A stretch of DNA of 64,000 nucleotides, from contig NZ_AP025032.1 in NCBI RefSeq assembly GCF_019973775.1, positions 3,286,001 to 3,350,000 of the forward strand, written 5' to 3'. A model generated the notes under the pieces. That model was not told the origin of the DNA. It did not search any database and worked only from the letters and a program-made list of their open reading frames with translations. The stretch is from Aureimonas sp. SA4125 (GTDB lineage Bacteria > Pseudomonadota > Alphaproteobacteria > Rhizobiales > Rhizobiaceae). The position numbers were made by a program, and so were the translations under genes. Within the stretch, counting starts at the first letter, position 1. Each line of letters starts with the position of its first letter. Shown in pieces: positions 21,378 to 29,062 of the stretch.

Positions 21378-23120
21378 TTAGTAGGAGACGAGCAAGGACT
21401 TTCCCCGATCGCCGAAATCGGGCTTCACGCCGAGCAGCGCCGCGGAGCGGCGGATGATCGCGCCGGCCGCCGGTGCCGCGTTCGAGGCAGCCGTGGCGCC
21501 CTGTCCGGAGCCCGGGACGGGCTGCGGCTCGTCAATCACGACGAGCGTGACATAGCGCGGCGCGTCGATCGGGAAGGCAGCGAGATAACCGTTGAAGCGC
21601 TTGTTGCCGATGTAGCGGCCGTTGACCACCTTTTCAGCCGTGCCCGTCTTTCCGCCGACACGGTATCCCGGCACCAGGGCCTGGCGGCCGGAGCCGTGCT
21701 CGCCGTTCAGCTCGAACATGTAGCGCATCTCGTCGCTGGTCTGCTTGCTGATCACCGGCACGGCCAGCTTCTGCGCTTCCTCGACGCTGCGGGGAAGGAA
21801 GGTCGGCGGGATCAGGTAACCGCCGTTCATCAGCGCCGCGGCGGCGACGGCCGTCTGCAGCGGTGTCGTCGAAATGCCATGGCCGTAGGAGATCGTCATC
21901 GAATTGATCTTCTTCCACTGCTTGGGCTGGGTCGGCGTCGCCACTTCCGGCAGTTCCGTCTGTATCCGCGACAGGAGGCCCATCTTGGTCAGGAAGGCCT
22001 TGTGACCTTCGATGCCGACGATGTCGGCCTCTCGGGCCGAGCCGACATTGGACGAGTACTGGAAGATTTCCGGCACGGTCAGTGGCCGGTGCTTGCTGTG
22101 GAATTCCTTGATGGTGAAGCCGGAGACGCGGAAGGGCTCGGTGCTGAAGACGTCGGTGATCTTTACCAGACCCGAATCGAGGGCCATCGCCGTGGTGAAG
22201 CTCTTGAAGGTCGAGCCCATTTCGAACAGGCCCGCCGACATGCGGTTCAGATTTTCCTTCTTCAGCGCTTCGACCGGATTGTTCGGGTCGAAATCCGGCA
22301 TCGACACCATGGCGACGACTTCGCCGGTGGTCACATCGAGGATGATCCCCGCGGCTGCGATCGCCCGGTAGCGCACGATCGCGGCCGCCAGTTCGTCGCG
22401 CATGATGTGCTGGACGCGCAGGTCGATCGACAGTTTCACCGGCTCGAGTTCGCTGCTCGCGGCCAGACCGAGGTTCTGGATCTCGCGCAGTCCCTGGTCG
22501 TCGACATACTTCTCCATGCCGGCAATGCCCTGGTTGTCGACATTGACGGCACCGACGATGTGCGAAGCCGTGTTGCCGCCGGGGTAGAAGCGGCGCTTTT
22601 CGGTACGGAATCCGATGCCGGGAATACCGAGAGCAAAGATCTCCTGCTGCTGGCGCGGCGTCAGCTCGCGACGCAGCCAGACGAAGCCGGCGTCGCTGGC
22701 CAGCCGCGTGTGCAGGTATTTGGCGTCGAGATCGGGCAGGACGGAGCGCAGGAGTTCGCCGGCCTCGTCCGGATCGACGATGCGGCGCGGCTCGGCAAAC
22801 AGCGAGGCCGTCTTGATATCGGTGGCCAGCACCTGGCCATTGCGGTCGACGAGGTCAGGTCGGGCCGCGACGACCTGCGCCCTGGCCTGATAGGCGCCCC
22901 CGTCGTTCGGCAGACTGCCCCACATCACCAACCGACCGCCGATGATCGCGTAGACGGAGCAGAACAGGCCGATGGCGATGATGAAGCGTTGCCGGTTGCG
23001 GGGCGCCTCGATCGGCCGGCGCCGGGAGAAGCTACGGCCCTGCGGGGTCGCCTGTGCAGGCGCGGCGTCGCCTGAGCCGAGAGAAGAGAGGCGGCGGGGG
23101 AGCTTGGGAAGCTTGATCAT
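21378..23120 (-). CDS. ftsI: Septal peptidoglycan transpeptidase FtsI (PBP3)
   Basis: Class B penicillin-binding protein cross-linking septal peptidoglycan, partner of FtsW. 580 residues, with a cytoplasmic basic N-terminus, one membrane helix near residues 46-63, a PBP dimer domain (RPDLVDRNGQVLATD), then the transpeptidase domain. The catalytic STFK serine is at residue 303, SSN at 356-358, and GGKTGTAEK near residue 500. The start overlaps the ftsL stop as TAATG. Confidence 0.97.
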   Translation of the reverse strand: MIKLPKLPRRLSSLGSGDAAPAQATPQGRSFSRRRPIEAPRNRQRFIIAIGLFCSVYAIIGGRLVMWGSLPNDGGAYQARAQVVAARPDLVDRNGQVLATDIKTASLFAEPRRIVDPDEAGELLRSVLPDLDAKYLHTRLASDAGFVWLRRELTPRQQQEIFALGIPGIGFRTEKRRFYPGGNTASHIVGAVNVDNQGIAGMEKYVDDQGLREIQNLGLAASSELEPVKLSIDLRVQHIMRDELAAAIVRYRAIAAAGIILDVTTGEVVAMVSMPDFDPNNPVEALKKENLNRMSAGLFEMGSTFKSFTTAMALDSGLVKITDVFSTEPFRVSGFTIKEFHSKHRPLTVPEIFQYSSNVGSAREADIVGIEGHKAFLTKMGLLSRIQTELPEVATPTQPKQWKKINSMTISYGHGISTTPLQTAVAAAALMNGGYLIPPTFLPRSVEEAQKLAVPVISKQTSDEMRYMFELNGEHGSGRQALVPGYRVGGKTGTAEKVVNGRYIGNKRFNGYLAAFPIDAPRYVTLVVIDEPQPVPGSGQGATAASNAAPAAGAIIRRSAALLGVKPDFGDRGKSLLVSY

Positions 23121-23476
23121 TACCGTACCAGGCTCTTGGAATTGTCGGCGTAGCCACCGAGGGTGTCGGTCCCGTTCGGGACAAGATTGATTGGCTCGGC
23201 AGGAAGTTCATCGGGCTCGACGATCTGTTCGGGCCGTAGCGGCTCCAGCGCCAGATCGGCCTTGAAGGCCTCGGCGAGCTGTTGCAGCCGGTCCGGCTGG
23301 TTCAGCAGGCTCCAGTCGGCCTCCAGAAGCGCGATGGTCTCGCGCTCGAGAGACGCTTTCCTCTCGACGACGTGGACCTGATCCTCGATCAGCTCGGCTT
23401 CGTGCTTGATCTTGAAGGTCCAGGCGGCGGCCGAGATCATGATGGCGATGAGAACGATGTCGATCGTCTTCAGCAT
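23120..23476 (-). CDS. ftsL: Cell division protein FtsL
   Basis: Small bitopic divisome protein that scaffolds FtsW-FtsI with FtsB and FtsQ. 118 residues: a membrane helix at residues 6-22 (DIVLIAIMISAAAWTF) and then a periplasmic coiled coil (KHEAELIEDQVHVVERKASLE...). The tail is Pro/Glu-rich, longer than the enterobacterial protein but usual for Hyphomicrobiales. Identification rests on position between rsmH and ftsI plus architecture. It starts three bases after the rsmH stop. Confidence 0.9.
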   Translation of the reverse strand: MLKTIDIVLIAIMISAAAWTFKIKHEAELIEDQVHVVERKASLERETIALLEADWSLLNQPDRLQQLAEAFKADLALEPLRPEQIVEPDELPAEPINLVPNGTDTLGGYADNSKSLVR

Positions 23477-23479
23477 CTC

Positions 23480-24517
23480 TCAGGCTCCTGTATCGGGTAG
23501 GTCGGCAAGCGACGGCAGATCGGCAAAGAGGCTTGCTGAGCGGACGTCGCGCGGGGCGGCGTCCGTTCGCGTGCCGGCGCGCAGCTTGGCCGAGCGCGAG
23601 CGCGGATTGCCCTCGATCTCGGCATCGTCGGCCGTGACCGGCTTGTTGCGCGAAACGAATGTAAGAGGCTTGGCAGCCATGTCGGGCAGATGCCGCGAGC
23701 CCGAATCCTGCTCGGAGCGCTCGCGGAAGAAGCGCTTGACCAGCCGGTCCTCGAGCGAATGGAAGGTCACGACCGCCAGCCGCCCGCCGGGCTTCAACAC
23801 GTTCTCGGCAGCGATGAGCGCCCGCACGAGTTCGCCGAGTTCGTCATTGACGAAGATCCGCAGCGCCTGGAAGGTGCGCGTCGCCGGATCGATGCGATCC
23901 TTCGGCGCGCGCCCGATGACCTTGAGGACGAGACCGGCAAGATCGAGCGTCCGCTCGAACGGCCGCTCGGCGCGCCGCGCCTCGATCGCCCGTGCGATCC
24001 GGCCGGCCTGGCGCTCTTCGCCAAGGAAGTTCAGCACCCGGGCGAGGTCACCGACCTTCAGCCGGTTGACGACGTCGGCAGCGCTCGGACCAGAACGGCT
24101 CATGCGCATGTCGAGCGGGCCGTCCTTCTGGAAAGAGAACCCCCTGTCCGCCTCGTCGATCTGCATGGAGGAGACGCCGATATCGAGAACCACGCCGTCC
24201 ACGAGCCCGCCCGCCTGCTCGCGGGCGATCTCGTCGAGATCGCCGAACCGGCCGTGCACGGGCTTGAGCAGACCAGCCGAGGCCTCTGCCATGACGGTCG
24301 CCGTCTCGATGGCGCCGGGATCGCGGTCGATGCCGATGACGCCGGCTCCCCGGGCCAGCAAAGCGCGTGAATAACCGCCGGCGCCAAAGGTGCCGTCGAC
24401 GATCCACTGGCCGGGCGCAGGGTCAAGCGCGGCGACGACGGCGTCGAGAAGCACCGGAATGTGGCGCAAGGGTCCGCCCTCGCCGTGGAGTTCTCCCTCG
24501 CCGACGTGCACCATCAT
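23480..24517 (-). CDS. rsmH: 16S rRNA m4C1402 methyltransferase RsmH (MraW)
   Basis: SAM-dependent N4-methyltransferase of C1402 in 16S rRNA. The ATG at 24517 overlaps the mraZ stop as ATGA and gives 345 residues. The in-frame extension to 25006 lies across mraZ and is not real. Motifs: [13 protein letters not shown] near residues 18-30, [14 protein letters not shown] (SAM loop), [40 protein letters not shown] and [16 protein letters not shown]. Confidence 0.97.
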   Translation of the reverse strand: MMVHVGEGELHGEGGPLRHIPVLLDAVVAALDPAPGQWIVDGTFGAGGYSRALLARGAGVIGIDRDPGAIETATVMAEASAGLLKPVHGRFGDLDEIAREQAGGLVDGVVLDIGVSSMQIDEADRGFSFQKDGPLDMRMSRSGPSAADVVNRLKVGDLARVLNFLGEERQAGRIARAIEARRAERPFERTLDLAGLVLKVIGRAPKDRIDPATRTFQALRIFVNDELGELVRALIAAENVLKPGGRLAVVTFHSLEDRLVKRFFRERSEQDSGSRHLPDMAAKPLTFVSRNKPVTADDAEIEGNPRSRSAKLRAGTRTDAAPRDVRSASLFADLPSLADLPDTGA

Positions 24518-24978
24518 TCCGGCGCCGCCTTCGACGCGGACGCACTGCCCCGCATCGCCAGCAGACGGGCGCGCGCCTCGGTCCTGTGCGCTTCGAACTG
24601 CGCCGGCTCCCAGAGCTGAAAGAACGTGTTGCGACCGACGAAGGTCACCTTGTCGGTGATGCCGGTATGGGCGCGGACGAAGTCGTTCACCGTGATCCGC
24701 CCTTCCTGGTCGAATTTCAGGAAGGCGCCGTCCCCGTAGGTGAAGAGCGACATGTCGGCATAGGCTTCGCTGAACGGGTCTTCCGCTTCCAGTCGCTGTT
24801 CGTATCGCTGCAGCAGGTCCATGCCGCCGACGTCGATCGCCGGACTGCCGAGCGACTGCATGGCGTAAAGCTCCTTGAAGCCGCGCTGCGCAAGAATCTG
24901 GCGGAAGGCGGCGGGTACCGACACCCTGCCCTTGGCGTCGATATTGTTGACGCTGTTGGACAGGAACCTGTCCATCAC
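24514..24978 (-). CDS. mraZ: Transcriptional regulator MraZ
   Basis: AbrB/SpoVT-fold DNA-binding protein that represses the dcw operon promoter in other bacteria. 154 residues with two MraZ repeats: the first around residues 7-60 ([19 protein letters not shown]) and the second around 85-135 ([19 protein letters not shown]). It is the first gene of the cluster, about 200 bases downstream of the TGGG repeat triplet, and overlaps rsmH by four bases. Autoregulation through that triplet is likely but inferred. Confidence 0.95.
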   Translation of the reverse strand: MMDRFLSNSVNNIDAKGRVSVPAAFRQILAQRGFKELYAMQSLGSPAIDVGGMDLLQRYEQRLEAEDPFSEAYADMSLFTYGDGAFLKFDQEGRITVNDFVRAHTGITDKVTFVGRNTFFQLWEPAQFEAHRTEARARLLAMRGSASASKAAPE

Positions 24979-25154
24979 GCCATTCGTCCGCCAGCAACCA
25001 TGTCATCTCGGCCCCCGCCGGTCCGGCCTAACGCCGACAAAAATTAACCATCCGCCACGCGCGTCTCTGCGTGTGGCGCACCCTCCGATCTCTTCGGAGT
25101 TGCATCGATAAGGACGTGATAAGGGCGCGAAAGAGCGCTGTTCTGACGGGTCGA

Positions 25155-25187
25155 GGGATAACATGGGACCATATGGGCGTCAATGGG
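25155..25187 (-). promoter_or_regulatory. Putative mraZ/dcw promoter overlapped by MraZ-box repeats
   Basis: On the minus strand TTGACG (25183-25178) and TATCCC (25160-25155) are separated by 17 bases, a good sigma-70 layout. Over the same bases the plus strand carries TGGG at 25164, 25174 and 25184, an exact 10-bp period. That matches the three TGGGN repeats with five-base spacers described as the E. coli MraZ operator. A fourth weaker copy (AGGG) starts at 25154. Transcription would start near 25148, leaving a leader of about 170 bases. The repeats face opposite to mraZ. Confidence 0.65.
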
Positions 25188-25241
25188 ATTGGGCCACACC
25201 AGGCATGGGATGGAGCACCTGATAATCATGGCCTGATAACC

Positions 25242-25256
25242 TTAACGGCCTATTAA
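25242..25256. promoter_or_regulatory. CtrA-type site TTAA-N7-TTAA upstream of mraZ
   Basis: TTAA at 25242-25245 and 25253-25256 with exactly seven bases between. It is about 60 bases upstream of the -35 element of the predicted mraZ promoter. It matches the CtrA full-site consensus; binding is inferred. Confidence 0.65.
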
Positions 25257-25523
25257 TATTCGGATATTTGGATTGGCGCACCCCTTGCGCCTGCCCGATC
25301 GACCGGAGCGTGCACTGCACTCGTCCGCGGGTGAGACCGTAAGTAGAACATCCGGAATCGCTTCGATAAAACAAGGAGGTGCCGCTGGCGTGCCGTTCAC
25401 ATGCGTGAACAGTCCCTGCAATTGAAGGTTGAAGATCGTAAGGGATGGCTGCAAATTATTTTGCCAGCCAAAGGCATCTGGACCCGCGTCCGACGAACAG
25501 GGGAGCGAAGGACAAAGGGAGAT

Positions 25524-25965
25524 GCCAGTCGGCCTGTAAGCCGGGTTCTGTCGGCAGCGAACTGCCGGGCGACCATTCCTCTGGGACAGCGCTTGCGCGC
25601 CGCCTCGAGCAACCCACCCGGACGACCGGCCCGGAGAAAGGCTGGCGGTTTCCCGCCACGTCGTCCCTATTCGGTCTTGCTCCCGGTGGGGTTTGCCCTG
25701 CCACCCCTGTTGCCAGGGGTGCGGTGGGCTCTTACCCCACCGTTTCACCCTTACCCCGCCAGCGCTTCGCTCCTCTCCCATGTCAGCCCATGCGGGCGTC
25801 CGATGGCGGCGAGCGAACCGCAGGCGGGGCGGTTTATTTTCTGTGGCACTTTCCCTAGGGTCACCCCCGCCGGGCGTTACCCGGCACCGTTTCTCCGTGG
25901 AGCCCGGACTTTCCTCCCCCGTCGTCTTTCGACATGTGACGGCAGCGGTCGCCCAGCCGACTGGC
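25524..25965 (-). ncRNA. rnpB: RNase P RNA (rnpB)
   Basis: Catalytic RNA of RNase P, which matures tRNA 5' ends. On the minus strand the 5' part reads GGAGGAAAGTCCGGGCTCC and the 3' part ACAGAACCCGGCTTA, the two universal conserved blocks of bacterial class A RNase P RNA. The ends pair as helix P1: GCCAGTCGG near 25965 with CCGACTGGC near 25524, giving about 442 nt, near the usual size in this class. Its TTGACT -35 element overlaps the stop of the upstream amidase gene. Open frames across it are artefacts. Confidence 0.96.
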
Positions 25966-25971
25966 GCGCGT

Positions 25972-26000
25972 TACCTGGGCGGGGGGGCCGGCGAAGTCAA
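25972..26000 (-). promoter_or_regulatory. Putative rnpB promoter overlapping the amidase stop codon
   Basis: Minus-strand TTGACT at 26000-25995 includes the amidase TGA (25999-25997). A weak -10-like CAGGTA/AGGTAA is 17-18 bases downstream, placing the start at about 25965, exactly where the P1 helix begins. The -10 match is poor, so this is moderate evidence. Confidence 0.45.
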
Positions 26001-26794
26001 GCCGTACGGATCGCGCCGCGACTGCCGCCCTGTGCCGCAAGCGGTGAGGAGGCGAGCGCACCCAGCAGCCTGTAAAGGGTGGTGATCGTCGACATGTCGG
26101 CGATCCCGTCGACCTTGCACGGCCTGAAGTGCTGCTGGAAGGCGATCGTGACCGCCCGCGTGCGCTCGTCGAAATCCCCTGTCGGGTCGATGCCGTAGCC
26201 GTAGGCGGCCAGCATCGACTGGAAGGCTGCGACGGGCTCGCCGGAGTCGCCGCGGCCAAAGAAACGACCGCCGCTCAGCCTCTCCGGCCGGACGAAATGG
26301 CCAAGGCCTGCGGCCGCAAGGTCCGCCCAGGGAAAGAGTTCGCCTGGATCCTGCTTGCGGCCCGGCGCGACGTCGGAATGGCCCAGCACGTTCTCGGGCG
26401 GGATCGCATGGCGCCCGACGATGTCCAGGCCGAGTGCGAGGACAGATGCCACCTGCGCCGGCGGATAGGCCCGGTACCCATGCTCATGACCGGGATTGAC
26501 GATCTCGATGCCAATCGATCGGGAATTGATGTCGTCCCGGCCCCGCCAGTCGCCGGCTCCGGCGTGCCAGGCCCGATCGGCCTCGCAGACCAGTTGGACG
26601 ACCCCCCCGTCCTCCTGGATGAGATAGTGGCTGGATACCTGGCTCCGTTCCATGCACATCCAGCGCAGCGCGCTTTCGCCGTCGGCCATGCCCGTATAAT
26701 GCATGATCAGCATTTCTGGCCGGGAATGCCCGCGCCTCTCGCCGAAGTTCGGCGACGGGCGCAGTCCATCGACAAGCCCGCTATCGGCGATCAT
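25997..26794 (-). CDS. N-acetylmuramoyl-L-alanine amidase (AmiD/AmpD type) with peptidoglycan-binding domain
   Basis: Zinc amidase cutting the bond between MurNAc and L-Ala in murein or anhydro-muropeptides. 265 residues. The PGRP/Amidase_2 domain covers about residues 15-165: first zinc His in LIMHYTGM (near 32), SSHYLIQEDGGVVQLV, AWHAGAGDWRG with the substrate-side His, IEIVNPGHEHGY, and the second zinc His in VLGHSDVAPGRKQDPGELF. A PG_binding_1 domain follows at about 185-255 (FQSMLAAYGYGIDPTGDFDE). No signal peptide is visible, as in cytoplasmic AmpD, but the binding domain is more AmiD-like. It overlaps the TerB/J-domain gene as ATGA. Confidence 0.9.
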   Translation of the reverse strand: MIADSGLVDGLRPSPNFGERRGHSRPEMLIMHYTGMADGESALRWMCMERSQVSSHYLIQEDGGVVQLVCEADRAWHAGAGDWRGRDDINSRSIGIEIVNPGHEHGYRAYPPAQVASVLALGLDIVGRHAIPPENVLGHSDVAPGRKQDPGELFPWADLAAAGLGHFVRPERLSGGRFFGRGDSGEPVAAFQSMLAAYGYGIDPTGDFDERTRAVTIAFQQHFRPCKVDGIADMSTITTLYRLLGALASSPLAAQGGSRGAIRTA

Positions 26795-27507
26795 GGCGCG
26801 CGGCCCTTCGCGACGATGGCATAGGCAGCGTTGATCGCCTTCATCCGCTCGATGCCGATCGCCATGAATTCGTCGGGGACACCCCGCGCGGCAAGGCGGT
26901 CCGGATGATTTTCCTTGACGAGTTCTAGATAGCGGGCCCGCACCCGCTCCGTCCCCTCGCCCGGATCGAGACCCAGAACCGCGAACGGTCCGTCACTGCC
27001 GGTCGCGACATGGCGGTAGCGGATGGACGCGAACTCCGCTTCCGTCAGTCCGAAGACGACGGCGATCTGGCGAAGGAACGCCAACTCGCGCGGATGCACC
27101 ATGCCGTCGGCCTTGGCGATATGGAAGAGACCGTCGAGCACGTCCGCCAGCAACGCGCAGCTCCGCTCGCCCTCGTCGCAGAGCGCCGCCATCTTCGCCG
27201 CATAGGCCTCGTAACCCGCGATATCACGCCTCGCGAGATCGTAGAGGCGGAAGACGTTGCGCATTTCGTCGGCGGGGATCGAAAAAATCTGCTGGAACGC
27301 CGCAATTTCGGCCTGACTGACGACGCCATCGGCCTTGGCCATCTTCGCCGACAAGGCGATCATGGCAACGGAAAACGCAACCTGACGCCGCTTTTCCTTG
27401 TCTGAGTCAAACAATGCGTGAATGCGTTCCAGGAGAGCATCCAGCGTCTGCATGCCCTGCGACGGCAGGGCCTGCACCAGCGCACCGAGACTCCATACGA
27501 TCTGCAT
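26791..27507 (-). CDS. TerB-like/J-domain co-chaperone (DjlA-like)
   Basis: 238 residues from the ATG at 27507, which has GGAAG five bases upstream; a GTG at 27519 is an alternative. The TerB/DUF533-like helical domain spans about residues 35-150 with acidic repeats (KMAKADGVVSQAEIAAF and HIAKADGMVHPRELAFL, each with the conserved KADG). A C-terminal J domain at about 170-235 contains the ENHPDRL HPD motif that stimulates DnaK. This resembles DjlA but lacks its N-terminal membrane anchor. Its overlap with the amidase suggests a shared envelope-stress or quality-control role, which is inference. Confidence 0.85.
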   Translation of the reverse strand: MQIVWSLGALVQALPSQGMQTLDALLERIHALFDSDKEKRRQVAFSVAMIALSAKMAKADGVVSQAEIAAFQQIFSIPADEMRNVFRLYDLARRDIAGYEAYAAKMAALCDEGERSCALLADVLDGLFHIAKADGMVHPRELAFLRQIAVVFGLTEAEFASIRYRHVATGSDGPFAVLGLDPGEGTERVRARYLELVKENHPDRLAARGVPDEFMAIGIERMKAINAAYAIVAKGRAP

Positions 27508-27677
27508 TGCGTCTTCCACGGCGCTACCCTACCCGGCCTTCTCGTGCCTAGAGACCGAAATCGACCAAAAGGTGATTCCGCCACTTTGCTGAAGGTTGGG
27601 CCCGCCTTGCGAAAAACGCGCCACATCGTCAAGCGACGCCCATAGTCGGGAGGCGATCGCCAAAAAGCAAGGCGCAG

Positions 27678-27702
27678 CGACGCGCGAGATCGTCGCGCGT
27701 CG
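27678..27702 (-). terminator. Putative terminator of the small lipoprotein gene
   Basis: 10-bp perfect stem (27678-27687 with 27693-27702, five-base loop), 12 bases past the lipoprotein stop. A CTTTTTGG run follows about ten bases later on the minus strand. The T-tract is displaced, so efficiency is uncertain. Confidence 0.5.
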
Positions 27703-27713
27703 GAGATCGCGCC

Positions 27714-27896
27714 TTAGTTGGCGGGTGCGGTCGTTGTGTCGGTGGCGGGCGGGGTGGTTGCCGGCGCCATGGTGTCGGTGGCAGGCGCGGTCGTTGTCGC
27801 CGGCGGCGGCGTGGTCGCGGCATTGTCGTCCGAACCGGAGCAGGCCGAGAGCGCGAGAACGACGCCAGCGAAGCTGACGAGCAGAAGCTTGTTCAT
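27714..27896 (-). CDS. Small Thr/Pro-rich lipoprotein
   Basis: 60 residues from the ATG at 27896: a signal peptide MNKLLLVSFAGVVLALSAC with the lipobox LSAC (acylated Cys about residue 19), then a low-complexity tail of repeated ATTPP/PATDT units with no folded domain. It resembles many short alphaproteobacterial envelope lipoproteins of unknown role. It is a single gene with its own terminator-like hairpin, divergent from the GH25 lipoprotein gene. Confidence 0.75.
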   Translation of the reverse strand: MNKLLLVSFAGVVLALSACSGSDDNAATTPPPATTTAPATDTMAPATTPPATDTTTAPAN

Positions 27897-28145
27897 GGAT
27901 ACACCTCGATTTGGGCCAAGTGGGCGGCAGACGGCGCCTTCGAGCGCCTTGCCAAAACAAATATAAGGCGCGCTCCGCCACGCCGCCCGTCGGGGCGATG
28001 ACAAATTGTTGCGCAGCTGCATCATATGAGAGCCCTCATCTTCAGCAGCCGCCGCTTGGCAAGGCGGTGAAACTCGTTAACCATCCCGTGCAAGGCTGCC
28101 GCCACTCCAAGACAGTCCGCCACTCGACAGGTGCCGATTTTGACG

Positions 28146-28964
28146 ATGTTTCCTATGCCAGCGCCGACCGATCCCCTGTCCGCCTCCCGCAGGCGGTCTT
28201 TCGCCGGCATGTGGGCAATCCCGTTGATCCTCCTGGTCGGCCTTGCCCTGGGTGGATGCACGTCGGCGAGCCTCGACGGACCGGATCTCGGCCTCTCCGA
28301 CCCGACGGATCCCGACCCGCGGCGCTATCCGGTGCACGGCATCGATGTCTCCAAGTATCAGGGCGAGATCGACTGGGACGCAGCGGTGAAGGGCGGCGTC
28401 GCCTTTGCCTATATCAAGGCGACCGAGGGGGGCGACCGCGTCGATTCCAAGTTTGCGGCGAACTGGCGGGCGGCGAGTTCCGCCGGCATGCCCCGCGGCG
28501 CCTATCATTTCTTTTACCACTGCCGCAGCGGCGCCGAACAGGCGCGCTGGTTCATCGCCAACGTCCCGCGCGACCCCGAGGCGCTGCCGCCGGTGCTCGA
28601 TGTCGAATGGACACCCGATTCGCCGACCTGCACCAAACGCCCGCCCCGCGAGGATCTCGTCGCAGAGATGAAGGACTTTCTCGACACGGTCGAAAACCAC
28701 TACGGCGTTCGCCCGGTCATCTACGCCCCCATCGACGTGCACCGTGATCGCCTTGTCGGCACCTTCGCGGGCCACGAATTCTGGCTGCGCGCCGTCAAGG
28801 ATTTCCCGGGCAATGTCTATACCGACCGCCCCTTCCGCTTCTGGCAGTACACGGCGACGGGGTCGGTGCCAGGCGTTCGCGGCGAGGTCGACCGCAACGC
28901 CTTCTCAGGGTCGCGGGCCGATTGGGCGAAATGGGTCAAGGCCCGCCGGCCGCGGGGGCGTTGA
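28146..28964 (+). CDS. Glycoside hydrolase family 25 muramidase lipoprotein
   Basis: Lysozyme-type N-acetylmuramidase cleaving the glycan strands of peptidoglycan. 272 residues from the ATG at 28146; GTG 28131 and ATG 28155 are alternatives. A signal anchor ends in the lipobox LALGGC. The GH25 barrel begins at VHGIDVSKYQGEIDW, with the first catalytic-site Asp, then FAYIKATEGGDRVD (Glu), GAYHFFYHCRSG, LDVEWT (Asp-x-Glu catalytic pair) and FWQYTATGSVPGVRGEVDRNAF. It is probably anchored in the outer membrane facing the murein. The next gene, a lytic transglycosylase, starts 98 bases downstream. Confidence 0.93.
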   Translation: MFPMPAPTDPLSASRRRSFAGMWAIPLILLVGLALGGCTSASLDGPDLGLSDPTDPDPRRYPVHGIDVSKYQGEIDWDAAVKGGVAFAYIKATEGGDRVDSKFAANWRAASSAGMPRGAYHFFYHCRSGAEQARWFIANVPRDPEALPPVLDVEWTPDSPTCTKRPPREDLVAEMKDFLDTVENHYGVRPVIYAPIDVHRDRLVGTFAGHEFWLRAVKDFPGNVYTDRPFRFWQYTATGSVPGVRGEVDRNAFSGSRADWAKWVKARRPRGR

Positions 28965-29062
28965 TCGCGCCGGACACGCTCGCGTTCTTCAAACCGCCAT
29001 CTTGTCTGGAGATAAGATCGCGCGATTTCCAACGACCGCCGTTCCCGAAGGACCGACCGCCC

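Larger units (their letters stand above)
25007..25523. promoter_or_regulatory. Control region between rnpB and mraZ
   Basis: No gene is convincing here; the open frames lack codon structure. The region holds the mraZ promoter with MraZ-type repeats (25155-25187), a perfect TTAA-N7-TTAA site (25242-25256), two TTATCAGG direct repeats on the minus strand around 25217-25240, and an AT-rich stretch around 25250-25270. It looks like the main control point for the dcw cluster. Confidence 0.65.

Noticed and set aside
25401..26075. Several open frames on both strands between 25400 and 26080
   Set aside because: They lie over RNase P RNA, whose conserved sequence blocks and P1 helix are clear.
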